64,000 nucleotides of DNA from NCBI RefSeq assembly GCF_002954265.1, contig NZ_PPSL01000005.1, positions 124,001-188,000 of the forward strand, read 5' to 3'. Positions within the stretch are counted from its first letter, which is position 1, and the number at the start of each line of letters is the position of its first letter. The notes under the pieces are model-generated. The model was not told where the DNA came from, made no database searches, and saw only the letters and a program-made list of their open reading frames with translations. This DNA comes from Flavipsychrobacter stenotrophus (GTDB taxonomy: Bacteria > Bacteroidota > Bacteroidia > Chitinophagales > Chitinophagaceae). Both the position numbers and the translations under genes were made by a program. Below are positions 1 through 8,924 of the stretch, piece by piece.

Positions 1-887
1 ACAGTAAGTACTCATCGGCTGCTGCAGGCACCAACCCGGGTAGCGCCTTCCTGCGCATGTTTGGTGGTGGTATATCTATGGGTAAGCGCCTTACCTGGCC
101 CGATAACTTCTTTGTATTCAACTACGGTCTGTATTACAACAACTACCGCCTGAAGAACTACGCTTTGGTAGACAACTTCAACAACGGTTTCAGTAATGAC
201 CTTCACTTCAAGTTTGTACTGTCAAGAAACAATATAGATCAGCCACTCTACCCCCGTAGCGGCGCTAACGTATCATTTACGTTCCAGATCACTCCGCCAT
301 TCAGCGCATTCAGCGGCAATGACTATTCAGGCGAAACCCCTGCCAACAAGTACAAATGGATCGAGTACCACAAGTATAAGTTTACAGCCGATTTCTACCA
401 GAAGGTTGCAGGTAACCTGGTATTGAGGTTAGCTTCTAAATATGGCTTCCTCGGTTACTACAATAAAGACATTGGTTTCTCTCCGTTTGAGCGCTTCCAG
501 TTGGGTGGTGATGGTCTGTCAGGCTACTCTTACTTCGTAGGTAAAGATATCGTTGCACAGCGTGGTTATGAAGTATATGCCAATTCTGCAACCATATACA
601 ATAAATACACAGCTGAATTACGTTATCCATTCTCCCTTGCACCTACAGCTACTATTTACGGTATCATGTTCGTAGATGCAGCCAATGCATGGAATACATT
701 TAAAGACTATAATCCGTTCAAGCTGAACAGAGACGTAGGTGTGGGTATACGTTTATACCTTCCTATGTTTGGTCTGTTGGGTCTTGACTATGGTATAGGT
801 TTAGACAGGTATGATCCTAACAATGGTATTAAGAGCGTGAAGGATATTGCTAAGTTTAACTTTATGTTGGGCTTCGAACCGGAGTAA
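1..887 (+). CDS. bamA: Outer membrane protein assembly factor BamA, C-terminal part (5' truncated by window edge)
   Basis: The reading frame is open from base 3 and has no start in the window, so this is the last ~294 residues of a longer protein. It is the outer-membrane barrel of a BamA/Omp85 protein, which folds and inserts beta-barrel proteins. Visible signs are alternating aromatic/polar strands, a FERFQLGG-DGLSGY segment (the family's conserved loop) and the stretch ELRYPFSL...FVDAANAW typical of the last Omp85 strands. Two OmpH/Skp-like periplasmic chaperones follow directly, the usual Bacteroidota order. The first ATG in frame, at 57, is internal to the barrel and is not the start. 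Confidence 0.9.
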   Translation, partial: SKYSSAAAGTNPGSAFLRMFGGGISMGKRLTWPDNFFVFNYGLYYNNYRLKNYALVDNFNNGFSNDLHFKFVLSRNNIDQPLYPRSGANVSFTFQITPPFSAFSGNDYSGETPANKYKWIEYHKYKFTADFYQKVAGNLVLRLASKYGFLGYYNKDIGFSPFERFQLGGDGLSGYSYFVGKDIVAQRGYEVYANSATIYNKYTAELRYPFSLAPTATIYGIMFVDAANAWNTFKDYNPFKLNRDVGVGIRLYLPMFGLLGLDYGIGLDRYDPNNGIKSVKDIAKFNFMLGFEPE

Positions 888-947
888 TCGATTGAATTGG
901 TATAGTAATTGATTTATTAGGTTTACTAACTTAAAAATTGCGTTATT

Positions 948-1469
948 ATGAAGAAAGTACTGTTTAGTGTTTTAATATTGGTAATGACTGCTGGAGCAGC
1001 CAATGCCCAGGCTACCAAGTATTGCATCATTGATTCCCGCTATATACTCGAGAAACTGGATGACTATAAAGACGCCCAGACCAAACTCGACAATATTTCC
1101 AAGACATGGCAGGAAGAAATTGATGCCAAGATGCTGGAAGTAGATAAGATGTATAAAAGCTATCAGGCCGAACGCCCTATGCTGAGCGACGAGATGAGAA
1201 AGAAACGCGAAGATGAAATAGTTGCCAAAGAAAAAGCTGCTAAAGACCTGCAGAAGCAACGTTTCGGCTACGAAGGCGACCTTTTCAAAAAACGCCAGGA
1301 ATATGTAAAGCCTATACAGGACCGCGTATTTAACGCGGTGCAGAAAATGGCCTCGCAGCGTGCATTCGACCTCGTATTGGATAAAGCAGGTGGTGTAACA
1401 TTATTTTATGCAGATCCTAAGCTAGATCGTAGTGATGATGTACTTAAGATAATGGGCCTCAATAAATAA
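948..1469 (+). CDS. OmpH/Skp family periplasmic chaperone
   Basis: A 173-residue protein with a signal peptide (about residues 1-21, ending ANAQ) followed by a long Lys/Glu-rich alpha-helical region (about 45-130), the coiled 'tentacle' of Skp/OmpH chaperones, and a short C-terminal beta segment ending near DLVLDKAGGVTLFYADP. Family members hold unfolded outer-membrane proteins in the periplasm for delivery to BamA, whose gene is 60 bp upstream. A second paralogue follows. Start chosen at the ATG that yields a clean signal peptide. Confidence 0.9.
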   Translation: MKKVLFSVLILVMTAGAANAQATKYCIIDSRYILEKLDDYKDAQTKLDNISKTWQEEIDAKMLEVDKMYKSYQAERPMLSDEMRKKREDEIVAKEKAAKDLQKQRFGYEGDLFKKRQEYVKPIQDRVFNAVQKMASQRAFDLVLDKAGGVTLFYADPKLDRSDDVLKIMGLNK

Positions 1470-1591
1470 TGCCCATTGTAGGGTAAAATTAACAAGTTAG
1501 TTAGCGGGATTTATTTTGTTATCTTAACGATTGGCATTTACTTTGCAGTCCTAACTCAAATAATCAAAATCAAATAAACAAAAAAATAGTA

Positions 1592-2155
1592 ATGAAAAAA
1601 TTCCTGATGATCTTCGCCTTCGGTATTATGGCAGGCACAGTTAGCTTTGCTCAGAAAGCGAAACCAGTAACTACTTCAGCAACAACTACAGAATCAAGCG
1701 AGCCGCACACAGGCCTTAAGCTGGGTTGGATCGTTTCTCAGGAGCTTCTCGCTTCCATGCCTGAAAAGATCAAGGCCGATTCTGATATCAGCAAGTATGC
1801 ACGTGCTTTTCAGGATCAGATAGAGTCTATGATGAAAGAATACCAGACGAAGGGTACTATCTTCCAGAGAGACGAAAAGACAATGAGCGAGCCTATTAAG
1901 GAAGTTAAGATGAAGGAAATACAAGACCTTCAGAACAGAATAGAAAGCATTCAGCAGAGCGCTAAAGAAAAGGTATCTCAGAAGCAGCAGGATCTTTATC
2001 AGCCGATCATTGATAAGGCTGAAAAAGCAATAAGCGCAGTAGCTAAAGAAAGAAACTACGATTACATATTTGATAAAGCAGGTGGTGGACTTTTGTTTGG
2101 CCGCGAATCTGATAACATCCTTCCTTTGGTAAAGGCTAAGATGGGCATCAAGTAA
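1592..2155 (+). CDS. OmpH/Skp family periplasmic chaperone (second paralogue)
   Basis: A 187-residue secreted protein, signal peptide about 1-21 (ending SFAQ), then a Thr/Ser-rich linker and the helical OmpH core (about 60-150). The C-terminal DYIFDKAGGGLLFGRES matches the same region in the upstream copy (DLVLDKAGGVTLFY), showing that the two are tandem paralogues. The predicted role is periplasmic carriage of outer-membrane proteins to the Bam complex. The 122-bp gap from the first copy contains the TTTACTTTG string at about 1539, which is only an approximate -7 box, so separate expression is possible but not shown. A strong hairpin ends the unit. Confidence 0.9.
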   Translation: MKKFLMIFAFGIMAGTVSFAQKAKPVTTSATTTESSEPHTGLKLGWIVSQELLASMPEKIKADSDISKYARAFQDQIESMMKEYQTKGTIFQRDEKTMSEPIKEVKMKEIQDLQNRIESIQQSAKEKVSQKQQDLYQPIIDKAEKAISAVAKERNYDYIFDKAGGGLLFGRESDNILPLVKAKMGIK

Positions 2156-2174
2156 AAGTCAAAACTTAAAAATA

Positions 2175-2221
2175 AAAACTAAAAAGAGCAGCTGGTATAT
2201 CCGGCTGCTCTTTTTAGTTTT
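2175..2221. terminator. Bidirectional intrinsic terminator after ompH
   Basis: A perfect 18-bp inverted repeat (arms 2175-2192 and 2204-2221) around an 11-nt loop. It has a GC-rich core (GAGCAGC/GCTGCTC) flanked by A-runs on the left and T-runs on the right, so it can work for the rightward ompH transcript and the leftward LytTR transcript. Confidence 0.85.
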
Positions 2222-2292
2222 GGCGCGTGTCGATATAACCTTGCAGTAGCTAGATTTGGGACTTCCACTTACGACTTATGACTTACGACTCC

Positions 2293-3051
2293 CTACTTAT
2301 TCAGCCATTTCTTAAAGTCTCCTACCCTAGCCCTGCTCACAAAAATGTCATTGTCTTCGCAATGTTTCAATGATATTTTAAGTCGGCCATTAAAGTGGTT
2401 ATGTATCTTATCTATCGACGACAAAGGCGCAATATACGTGCGGTTGATACGGAAGAAGTTGGCCGGATCCAATGTCTTTTGCAGTTCATCTAATGGATCA
2501 TCTATCAGGTGCTTCTTGCCATCGATCGTGTACAGCCACACTACCTTATCATCAGCCATAACATACGCCACATCGGCCACAGAAATAATGATCAGCCTGT
2601 CACCCAGCTTTACCAGGAACCGCGATTTATAGCTCTCCTTGCCGGTTGTCATTTGCCGTAACAGATCCGCCAACTGCGTGGTTGTGCCTGTTGAGGAAGC
2701 ACTATTACGAAACTTAGCAAAGGCCGCTTTTAACTCATCAACATCTATAGGTTTCAGCAGGTAATCAATACTGTTGAGTTAAAATGCCTTCAGTGTATAC
2801 GCATCGTATGCAGTAGTGAAGATAACCGGCGCAGGCGTACTTACCTGCCTGAAAACATCTAATGCCAGCCCATCTGACAGGTGAATATCAGAGAGTATTA
2901 TATCAGGGACATTGTTGATGCGCAACCACTCAATGGCATCTTTCACACTTTCCAATACGGCCAGCACTTTTGCTCCGGGCTCGGCTATGGCCAACTGTTG
3001 TTGCAACCTTGTAGCCGCTGCGGCCTCGTCTTCCAGTATCAGCACATTCAT
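2293..3051 (-). pseudogene. LytTR-family response regulator interrupted by an in-frame TAA
   Basis: One continuous frame of 253 codons encodes a receiver domain (acidic pair E7/D8, phosphoacceptor D55 in LSDIHLSDG, T79/T80) and a C-terminal LytTR DNA-binding domain (about residues 140-250, with FFRINRTYIAPLSSI). Codon 91 (TTA at 2779-2781 on the + strand) is a TAA stop between LKAF and LNSIDYLLKPID. In this family a residue such as Glu or Lys stands there, so a single base change explains it. The frame is intact on both sides and the rest looks well conserved, which suggests a recent mutation or a sequencing error. If it is real, an ATG at 2671-2673 could at most start a product with the LytTR domain alone. 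Overlaps its sensor kinase gene by 4 bp. Confidence 0.85.
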
Positions 3052-4052
3052 ATCAAAGGCAATTTTACAGTAAACATCTTGTTTGTTTCTTCTACCACTA
3101 CCGGCCTATCACTTACCAGGGCATAGCGTTGCTTAATATTAATGAGTCCTATATTGGTAGACTCCTCTATCTGAGCCCTGCGTTGCAGCGTGTTCTCCAT
3201 GATCAGGTAGTCATCGTTACTCCTTATTGATACAGTGAGTGGGTTATCAGTAGATATTTCATTGTGCTTTATGGCGTTCTCGGCAAGCATCAGTAAAGAC
3301 TGGGTGATGATCTGCCTTTGCATTACCGCGTCTGTCACTGCAATATCTATTCGCAGCTTACCTTCAAACCGTTGCTCATTAAGGAACAGGAACGACTGCA
3401 CTACCTTCAGCTCTGTACCTACGTCTATAGTATTCTCCGTACTGTTCTGCAAAGAATAACGGAACACTTTAGACATCTGCTCCACAAACTTCACCGCCAA
3501 CTCCGGCTGGGTAGAGATCATCACGGTAAGCGTGTTCAACGAGTTAAACAGAAAATGAGGATTTACCTGACTTTTTAATGCCTCGTATTGACTACGGATC
3601 ATCTCCTGCTTCATTCTTTCATTATCCTCCTTACTCTTCAGCAGGCTTTGTAAAAATTGTTGTCCGGTGGCCATCAACCCTATGATAAGAGTAAATAACA
3701 CACTATAAGAGGTAGCCGCAACATATTCGGCTGTGTTAGGCGCATGAAAGTGAAACACGATCACCATAGCATTAAGTGCTATGATCATCATCAATGCACC
3801 TTGAACAGCCAATATCAACATGGCAAACAGCAACGTACCAAGAGGGCGTTTTGTATCTGCAAATAGCTTCCTGAGAAGTTTACCAACAGGTATACCTATT
3901 AACCACCCCATAAGCGTTAAGGTCAAAACAAAAAATACACTTTGTTTCCAGTCGGCACCTTCTGCATAATTGCGATAGTTGCCGGAAATGTTTACCCCCA
4001 AAACAAGTAGAATAGAAACCAGTATAAAGACAAGCGTGTTTTTCCTTTTCAT
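3048..4052 (-). CDS. LytS/YehU-type sensor histidine kinase
   Basis: A 334-residue membrane kinase with four hydrophobic segments (about 6-23, 38-54, 72-100, 108-130), then the His_kinase domain. The phosphorylated His is H166 in SQVNPHFLFNSLNTL and the ATP-binding N box is LLMLAENAIKHNEIS. Members of this family pair with LytTR regulators. The regulator lies directly downstream with a 4-bp ATGA overlap, so the two are translationally coupled. That regulator carries an internal stop codon, so this kinase may have lost its partner. The gene is divergent from gldH. Confidence 0.9.
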   Translation of the reverse strand: MKRKNTLVFILVSILLVLGVNISGNYRNYAEGADWKQSVFFVLTLTLMGWLIGIPVGKLLRKLFADTKRPLGTLLFAMLILAVQGALMMIIALNAMVIVFHFHAPNTAEYVAATSYSVLFTLIIGLMATGQQFLQSLLKSKEDNERMKQEMIRSQYEALKSQVNPHFLFNSLNTLTVMISTQPELAVKFVEQMSKVFRYSLQNSTENTIDVGTELKVVQSFLFLNEQRFEGKLRIDIAVTDAVMQRQIITQSLLMLAENAIKHNEISTDNPLTVSIRSNDDYLIMENTLQRRAQIEESTNIGLINIKQRYALVSDRPVVVEETNKMFTVKLPLI

Positions 4053-4271
4053 AATATTGTTTTAATAACAGTACAAAACTCGCTGCTACAAGCTACAAAG
4101 AAAACGGATATCGGGCGAACGGTTGTTTGTGTAGGGCGAGTTGCACATACCCGCAAACACTATATGCATACGCAAATACATTATATATAACAAAATATTG
4201 CAGCTACACCTGCGGCATAATAAACAGACTGCAATAGGTTGTACTTTTGACATCTGAATTTAATCATAAAC

Positions 4272-4766
4272 ATGCCACGTAATATAGTATTGCTCCTTTT
4301 GTTGTGTTGTGTAATGGGCGGCTGCCTGCCATCGCCGTATTACCAGAAACAGGAATCAATTCCACAGAACCAATGGGCCTATAATTTCAATCCTACCTTC
4401 AAATTCGACATTACCGACAGTAGCGCTCACTACCGTCCTTACTTTATCATACAGCATACACAGGCCTATCCTTACAGCAACTTGTGGATGTGGATGTACA
4501 TTAAAACACCGGGGGCACTCACAATTAAAAAAGAGCGTGTGAACATAGTGCTGGCAGATGCTACCGGCAAATGGAAAGGCCGTGGCATGGGCGCCATTTA
4601 TGAAGAACGCGTAATGCTGGACCTTGGCGATTCAGTAAAGTTCGACCGCAATGGTACTTACGAGATCATGCTGGAGCAGAACATGCGTATCAACCCATTG
4701 CCTGAAGTACTCCATGTAGGTTTCAGACTGGAAATGGTAGGATCAGGTTATTTCAAAAAGATATAA
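4272..4766 (+). CDS. gldH: Gliding motility lipoprotein GldH
   Basis: A 164-residue lipoprotein with an N-terminal hydrophobic stretch and a lipobox ending at C18 (VMGGC). The mature part carries the family's YPYSNLWMWMYIKTPG segment and the ATGKWKGRGMG motif, both typical of GldH, a component required for gliding and T9SS-linked motility in Bacteroidota. A TACTTTTG -7-type box lies at 4242-4249, 23 bp before the ATG. It stands alone between the divergent LytS-type kinase and a second histidine kinase. The presence of T9SS sorting domains elsewhere in the window fits this call. Confidence 0.88.
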   Translation: MPRNIVLLLLLCCVMGGCLPSPYYQKQESIPQNQWAYNFNPTFKFDITDSSAHYRPYFIIQHTQAYPYSNLWMWMYIKTPGALTIKKERVNIVLADATGKWKGRGMGAIYEERVMLDLGDSVKFDRNGTYEIMLEQNMRINPLPEVLHVGFRLEMVGSGYFKKI

Positions 4767-4810
4767 TTGGCCAACATCAATAATTGGTTATAATTTAAAA
4801 GTTGCATTAC

Positions 4811-4846
4811 ACCTCCCTCTACTTTGGAGAGGGTTTGGGGTGAGGC
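4811..4846 (+). repeat. Short palindromic intergenic repeat
   Basis: CCCTCT (4815-4820) and AGAGGG (4828-4833) form a small hairpin followed by a G/T-rich tail, a form common between genes in this phylum. It touches the alternative GTG start (4840) of the next gene, which argues that the coding region begins further in. Confidence 0.45.
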
Positions 4847-4860
4847 TTAAACACTGGCTT

Positions 4861-5835
4861 ATGCGTTTTTTTTCATCCATCTATGTACTGTTGCTGGCCT
4901 ACATTGTTACCGCAGTAGTATTCTGGGAAATGAGCCTGCAGAAGCTGAGTGGCCGCATATACGCGCAGCAATTAATAACATTGCAAACCAGTATAGACAG
5001 TACCGCACACCCTGCTGAATACAACAAAGAGTTGCAGGAACGGCGGGAAGATCTTACTCGTAGAACCAAACAATACATTGCAGAGGGATCCACATTCATC
5101 ATCGTCATATTGATTGGTGCCGTAGTCGTCTATTCCTCTTTTAAGAGACGCATAGCCTTGTCTAAGCAGCAGAATAATTTTATGCTGTCCGTTACCCATG
5201 AGTTGAAGACACCTATTGCAGCCATAAAACTGAACCTGCAAACAATAGAGAAACACAAACTAAGCGAAGAAAAGAAAGATCAGCTACTTGGCCGCAGCAT
5301 AAAGGAAGCTAACAGGCTTAACGACCTATGTAACAACATTCTCTTTGCATCGCAGCTGGATGGTGGTATATACAAACACTCCCGTGAAAAGTTCGACTTC
5401 TCAGAACTAGCCGAGGATTCAGTTATGGAGTATTCCGGCCGCTATCCTGAGCGATTTGAGGACAACATAGGTAGCGGATGCTATGTAACCGGAGATAAGG
5501 TAATGCTGCAGATGGCCATAAACAACCTGCTGGAAAACGCAGTAAAATACACCCCTGCCGGCTCACCGATACGTGTAGAACTGCACAAACGGAATAATGA
5601 AATAGTACTGCAGGTAATAGATGAAGGTGCCGGAATACCCGACAGCGAGAAGAAGAAAATATTTGACAAGTTCTACCGTGTAGGCAGCGAAGAAACCCGC
5701 AATGCCAAAGGAACGGGACTAGGACTCTACCTCGTATGTAAAGTAGTGACACAAAATAAGGGCGATATCATTATTAAAGACAATCAGCCTACCGGCGCTA
5801 TTTTTGAGATCACCCTTCCGTTAGATAAAGCCTGA
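4861..5835 (+). CDS. Two-transmembrane sensor histidine kinase (HisKA/HATPase_c)
   Basis: A 324-residue inner-membrane kinase with TM segments at about 7-23 and 78-93 enclosing a short extracytoplasmic loop. The HisKA helix has H113 in SVTHELKTPIAAI, followed by an N box (NNLLENAVKYTP), G1 (DEGAGIP) and G2 (GTGLGLYL). No response regulator is adjacent, so it is an orphan kinase. A GTG at 4840 would add seven residues, but that codon lies at the edge of an intergenic palindromic repeat, so the ATG at 4861 is preferred. Its signal is unknown. Confidence 0.88.
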   Translation: MRFFSSIYVLLLAYIVTAVVFWEMSLQKLSGRIYAQQLITLQTSIDSTAHPAEYNKELQERREDLTRRTKQYIAEGSTFIIVILIGAVVVYSSFKRRIALSKQQNNFMLSVTHELKTPIAAIKLNLQTIEKHKLSEEKKDQLLGRSIKEANRLNDLCNNILFASQLDGGIYKHSREKFDFSELAEDSVMEYSGRYPERFEDNIGSGCYVTGDKVMLQMAINNLLENAVKYTPAGSPIRVELHKRNNEIVLQVIDEGAGIPDSEKKKIFDKFYRVGSEETRNAKGTGLGLYLVCKVVTQNKGDIIIKDNQPTGAIFEITLPLDKA

Positions 5836-5976
5836 CAAACGGACTCGGCTGTCCTACGGCTGGATTGCATACCACGTGTTTTGCGCTCCTAAACAAGTAA
5901 AATGACAATGATCATTTTAGGGCACTAGCCGCACCCACCTACAGGCAGGTTATTACTTTTGGCTTATCTTTACAGT

Positions 5977-7500
5977 ATGTCTAAAAAAGTAATGCTCATT
6001 ATTATGGATGGCTGGGGCCATGGTAAGGTTCCTGCATCAGATGCGATAGCTAATGCTAATGTACCATTTGTAAAATCCCTTTATAGTAAGTACCCCAACA
6101 CCGAACTCATTACTTGTGGTGAAGCTGTGGGGCTGCCAGACGGACAGATGGGCAACAGTGAAGTAGGCCACCTGAACATAGGTGCCGGCCGCATTGTATA
6201 TCAGGAGCTACAGCGTATAAATGTAGCCATACGCGAAGGCGAACTGGATCGCAGCCCTGTACTTACCGCAGCTTTCAATGCTGCCAAAGAAGTGGGTAAA
6301 ACACTTCACTTCATAGGCCTGGTAAGTGATGGCGGAGTTCACTCACACATCACTCACATAAAAGCTTTGTGCACACTCGCACAAAAACACAATATACCCA
6401 ATGTAGCAGTACATGCTTTTACCGATGGCAGAGATACTGACCCTAAAAGCGGCTTGGGCTTCATTACCGACCTGCATGCCCACATGCAAACTACCGGTGC
6501 AAAGCTGGCAACCGTTACCGGCCGCTATTACGCAATGGACCGCGACAAACGTTGGGACAGGGTAAAGCTGGCTTACGATGGCATGGTCCATGCTATCGGC
6601 GACCATACACAAGATCCATTGGCTGCTATTCAGGCATCATACAATACAGATATCAGCGATGAATTCATCAAACCAATTATTGCATGCGACACAGCAGGCA
6701 ATCCTATTGCTACCATAAAGGATGGCGATATAGTTGTTTGCTTCAACTTCCGTACAGATCGTTGCCGCGAGATAACGATGGCACTCACCCAGGAGTCTTA
6801 CCACGAGCAGAATATGCACCCACTCAACCTCCATTATGTAACAATGACGGAGTACGACAAAAGTTATAAAAACGTGGGAGTTATTTTCGAGAACAAAGAC
6901 CTCGTAAAAACATTGGGCGAAGTACTGGAAGACAACCACAAATCACAGATACGCATCGCCGAAACAGAGAAATATCCGCACGTTACTTTCTTCTTCTCAG
7001 GCGGCCGCGAAAATCCATTTAATGGCGAACGCCGCATTATGGCGCAATCTCCCAGAGATGTGGCTACTTACGACCTGAAACCGGAAATGAGCGCGCACGA
7101 GCTCACAGAAAAGATACTGCCTGAGATCAACGCGAAGAGTGCTGACTTCATAGTACTGAACTATGCCAATGCCGACATGGTAGGCCATACCGGTGTATGG
7201 AGCGCCGTAACCAAAGCTGTAGAAACAGTAGACAGTTGCGTAGCACAATTAGTGCCTGCTGCACTGGCCAACGGCTATGCGGTATTCCTCACTGCCGACC
7301 ATGGCAATGCAGACTACCTCATTAACGAAGACGGCACACCAAATACTGCTCACACGCTCAATCCGGTGCCATTCTTTATTATCAGCAATGATTTTACAGG
7401 ACCTATAAAACCAGGCAAACTGGGCGATCTGGCACCAACCATACTCACCTACATGGGCCTGCCAATACCCAAAGAAATGACAGGAGATGTATTGATATAA
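5977..7500 (+). CDS. gpmI: 2,3-bisphosphoglycerate-independent phosphoglycerate mutase
   Basis: A 507-residue cytoplasmic enzyme interconverting 3- and 2-phosphoglycerate in glycolysis. D11 (MDGWG) and the catalytic S61 (GNSEVGH) belong to the metal-dependent phosphatase-like site. The insert domain carries the HAFTDGRDTDP and NFRTDRCREIT motifs, and the C-terminal metal ligands are in NYANADMVGHTG and LTADHGNAD. Length is normal for the family. The ATG at 5977 is used; a TTG at 5959 would lie on a TACTTTTG -7-type box (5954-5961). An IS1595 element now separates it from murB. Confidence 0.95.
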   Translation: MSKKVMLIIMDGWGHGKVPASDAIANANVPFVKSLYSKYPNTELITCGEAVGLPDGQMGNSEVGHLNIGAGRIVYQELQRINVAIREGELDRSPVLTAAFNAAKEVGKTLHFIGLVSDGGVHSHITHIKALCTLAQKHNIPNVAVHAFTDGRDTDPKSGLGFITDLHAHMQTTGAKLATVTGRYYAMDRDKRWDRVKLAYDGMVHAIGDHTQDPLAAIQASYNTDISDEFIKPIIACDTAGNPIATIKDGDIVVCFNFRTDRCREITMALTQESYHEQNMHPLNLHYVTMTEYDKSYKNVGVIFENKDLVKTLGEVLEDNHKSQIRIAETEKYPHVTFFFSGGRENPFNGERRIMAQSPRDVATYDLKPEMSAHELTEKILPEINAKSADFIVLNYANADMVGHTGVWSAVTKAVETVDSCVAQLVPAALANGYAVFLTADHGNADYLINEDGTPNTAHTLNPVPFFIISNDFTGPIKPGKLGDLAPTILTYMGLPIPKEMTGDVLI

Positions 7501-7541
7501 TAAGACAGCAGTCTGTTGCACCCAACCGTCAGTAGAGACGC

Positions 7542-7571
7542 AAGATTTTGGTAACTATCGCTAACTTGGGA
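7542..7571 (+). repeat. Left end of IS1595-family element: 8-bp target duplication plus left inverted repeat
   Basis: AAGATTTT (7542-7549) is the left copy of the target-site duplication. The 22-bp inverted repeat starting GGTAACTATCGC (7550-7571) is the exact reverse complement of 10304-10325. An 8-bp duplication is the known signature of the IS1595 family. Confidence 0.92.
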
Positions 7572-7580
7572 CAAATAAAT

Positions 7581-7611
7581 TTTGTAATGTGAAAATATCG
7601 CTTTATCTTTG
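7581..7611 (+). promoter_or_regulatory. Promoter of the IS1595 transposase
   Basis: TTTG (7581-7584), exactly 19 nt, then TATCTTTG (7604-7611): a full match to the Bacteroidota -33/-7 consensus. It lies 10 bp inside the left inverted repeat and 22 bp before the ATG, so the element carries its own promoter. Confidence 0.88.
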
Positions 7612-7632
7612 TCCCATCAAAGCGATAATATT

Positions 7633-8571
7633 ATGTTTGCACAATTCAAAACACTACCACAATTATTTGACTTCTTTAAGGATGAAGCTACTTGTATGGC
7701 TTACTGGGAGCAGGTTAGGTGGAATGGCAATCCTACATGCCCACACTGTCAGGCCGAAAATCCATATAAGACTAACAGGGGTTACAAATGCCGCAATGTA
7801 GAGTGTCAAAAGAAATTCAGCCTTATTACTGGATCTATATTTGAGAATACCAAAATGCCATTACGTACATGGTTTGGTGCTATGTACCTATGTGCTAACC
7901 ATAAGAAAGGAATTAGTTCATTGCAACTTAGCAGGGACTTAGGAATACACCAGAAAAGCGCATGGTTCTTATTGCACCGCATACGTGAAACGTTTAAGGA
8001 AATAGACCCTGAAACGTTGGGCGGCTCTGGTGTTATGGTTGAAACAGATACTACCATTGTGGGTGGCAAGGTGAAAAATATGTCAAATAAGAAGCGTAAA
8101 GCGATCTTAGAGGATAAGAGCAAGCGCAACGATAATAAGACCAACGTTTCAGCATATATAGAGCGTGGAGGTAAGATAAGGTTCGATGTTGTTGATGCAA
8201 GCGAGAATGAGCCAGATTTACTTCGTAAGCACGTAGATACTGAATCAGTGTTAATGACCGATACCGCTAACACTTATGTAAAGGTTGGTAAGGAGTTTGC
8301 ACATCATGGCAGTGTTGACCATAGCAAGAGTGAATATTGCAGAGATAGCGTTTACCATACTAACACAATAGAGGGCGCATTTAGCCACTTTGACCGCATG
8401 GTGATAGGTGTGTACCACAACATCAGCCGTAAGCACATGCAAGCCTATTGCAACGAAAGCGCATACAGGTATAACACACGTAAAGCAGAGCAAACAAACA
8501 GGTTTGAAAATACAGTAGCTAAGGCTGCGGGTGTGAGGCTGAAATATGTAGCATTAACTGGTAAGGCTTAA
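7633..8571 (+). CDS. IS1595-family (ISXO2-like) transposase
   Basis: A 312-residue DDE-type transposase. The N-terminal zinc ribbon has C36/C39 (CPHC) and C53/C58. The catalytic domain shows acidic positions in VETDTTIVGG and MTDTANTY and a glutamate in TNTIEGAFSHFDR, the expected ISXO2-like order. Length is normal and there is no frameshift, so it appears intact. The ATG at 7633 is chosen because the TTG at 7609 lies within the -7 box. A terminator overlaps its stop codon, separating it from the passenger genes. Confidence 0.93.
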   Translation: MFAQFKTLPQLFDFFKDEATCMAYWEQVRWNGNPTCPHCQAENPYKTNRGYKCRNVECQKKFSLITGSIFENTKMPLRTWFGAMYLCANHKKGISSLQLSRDLGIHQKSAWFLLHRIRETFKEIDPETLGGSGVMVETDTTIVGGKVKNMSNKKRKAILEDKSKRNDNKTNVSAYIERGGKIRFDVVDASENEPDLLRKHVDTESVLMTDTANTYVKVGKEFAHHGSVDHSKSEYCRDSVYHTNTIEGAFSHFDRMVIGVYHNISRKHMQAYCNESAYRYNTRKAEQTNRFENTVAKAAGVRLKYVALTGKA

Positions 8572-8590
8572 TTGCCTTACCTTTGTTTTT
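8560..8590 (+). terminator. Terminator overlapping the transposase stop codon
   Basis: GGTAAGGC (8560-8567) and GCCTTACC (8574-8581) form a perfect 8-bp stem with a 6-nt loop containing the TAA, followed by TTTGTTTTT. Confidence 0.8.
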
Positions 8591-8638
8591 AAGAATGGAG
8601 TGAAAAGACGGGAATCAATTCACGAACCCAATGTAACT

Positions 8639-8669
8639 TTTGTCTGGCGACATAGCAAAGATAACTATG
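8639..8669 (+). promoter_or_regulatory. Putative promoter inside IS1595 passenger region
   Basis: TTTG (8639-8642), 19 nt, then TAACTATG (8662-8669), one mismatch to TAnnTTTG. It reads toward the short secreted ORF at 8694 and away from the transposase. Confidence 0.55.
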
Positions 8670-8693
8670 TTTTTAACCGATAAAAGTTTTTTT

Positions 8694-8924
8694 ATGTTTA
8701 AAAGTTTAATTTTAATTTTGGTCTTTAGTTCTAATGTTTATGGGCAGATAACTAAAGGCGACATAGATAAAGTAAATAGGAATATAGATAAAATGTCCAA
8801 GCATCTTGTAACTAATAATCTACCTCAACACAATTGGGTAAGAAAAGTAAAAATATGTTCTTCGGTTAAATTACCTATTATTTTAGTGCATCAATTACGT
8901 GATTCAGTGAAATACACCCACTGA
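8694..8924 (+). CDS. Short putative secreted protein, IS1595 passenger
   Basis: A 76-codon ORF starting MFKSLILILVFSSNVYGQ, a good signal peptide, followed by a polar Lys/Asp-rich segment and no recognised domain. A near-consensus promoter lies just upstream. The last 47 bp overlap the 3' end of the protease gene on the other strand, and the tail (VKLPIILVHQLRDSV) looks like accidental translation of that antisense region. It may therefore be a truncated remnant of a longer secreted gene rather than a functional one. Earlier in-frame starts (TTG 8640, ATG 8667) overlap the promoter. Confidence 0.4.
   Translation: MFKSLILILVFSSNVYGQITKGDIDKVNRNIDKMSKHLVTNNLPQHNWVRKVKICSSVKLPIILVHQLRDSVKYTH

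Noticed and set aside
4840-4860. GTG start for the second histidine kinase
   Set aside because: The codon lies at the edge of a palindromic intergenic repeat, and the ATG at 4861 begins directly before the first membrane segment.
8572-8693. Right end of a minimal IS1595 just after the transposase
   Set aside because: No copy of the 22-bp inverted repeat or of the AAGATTTT duplication occurs there; both are found only at 10304-10333.
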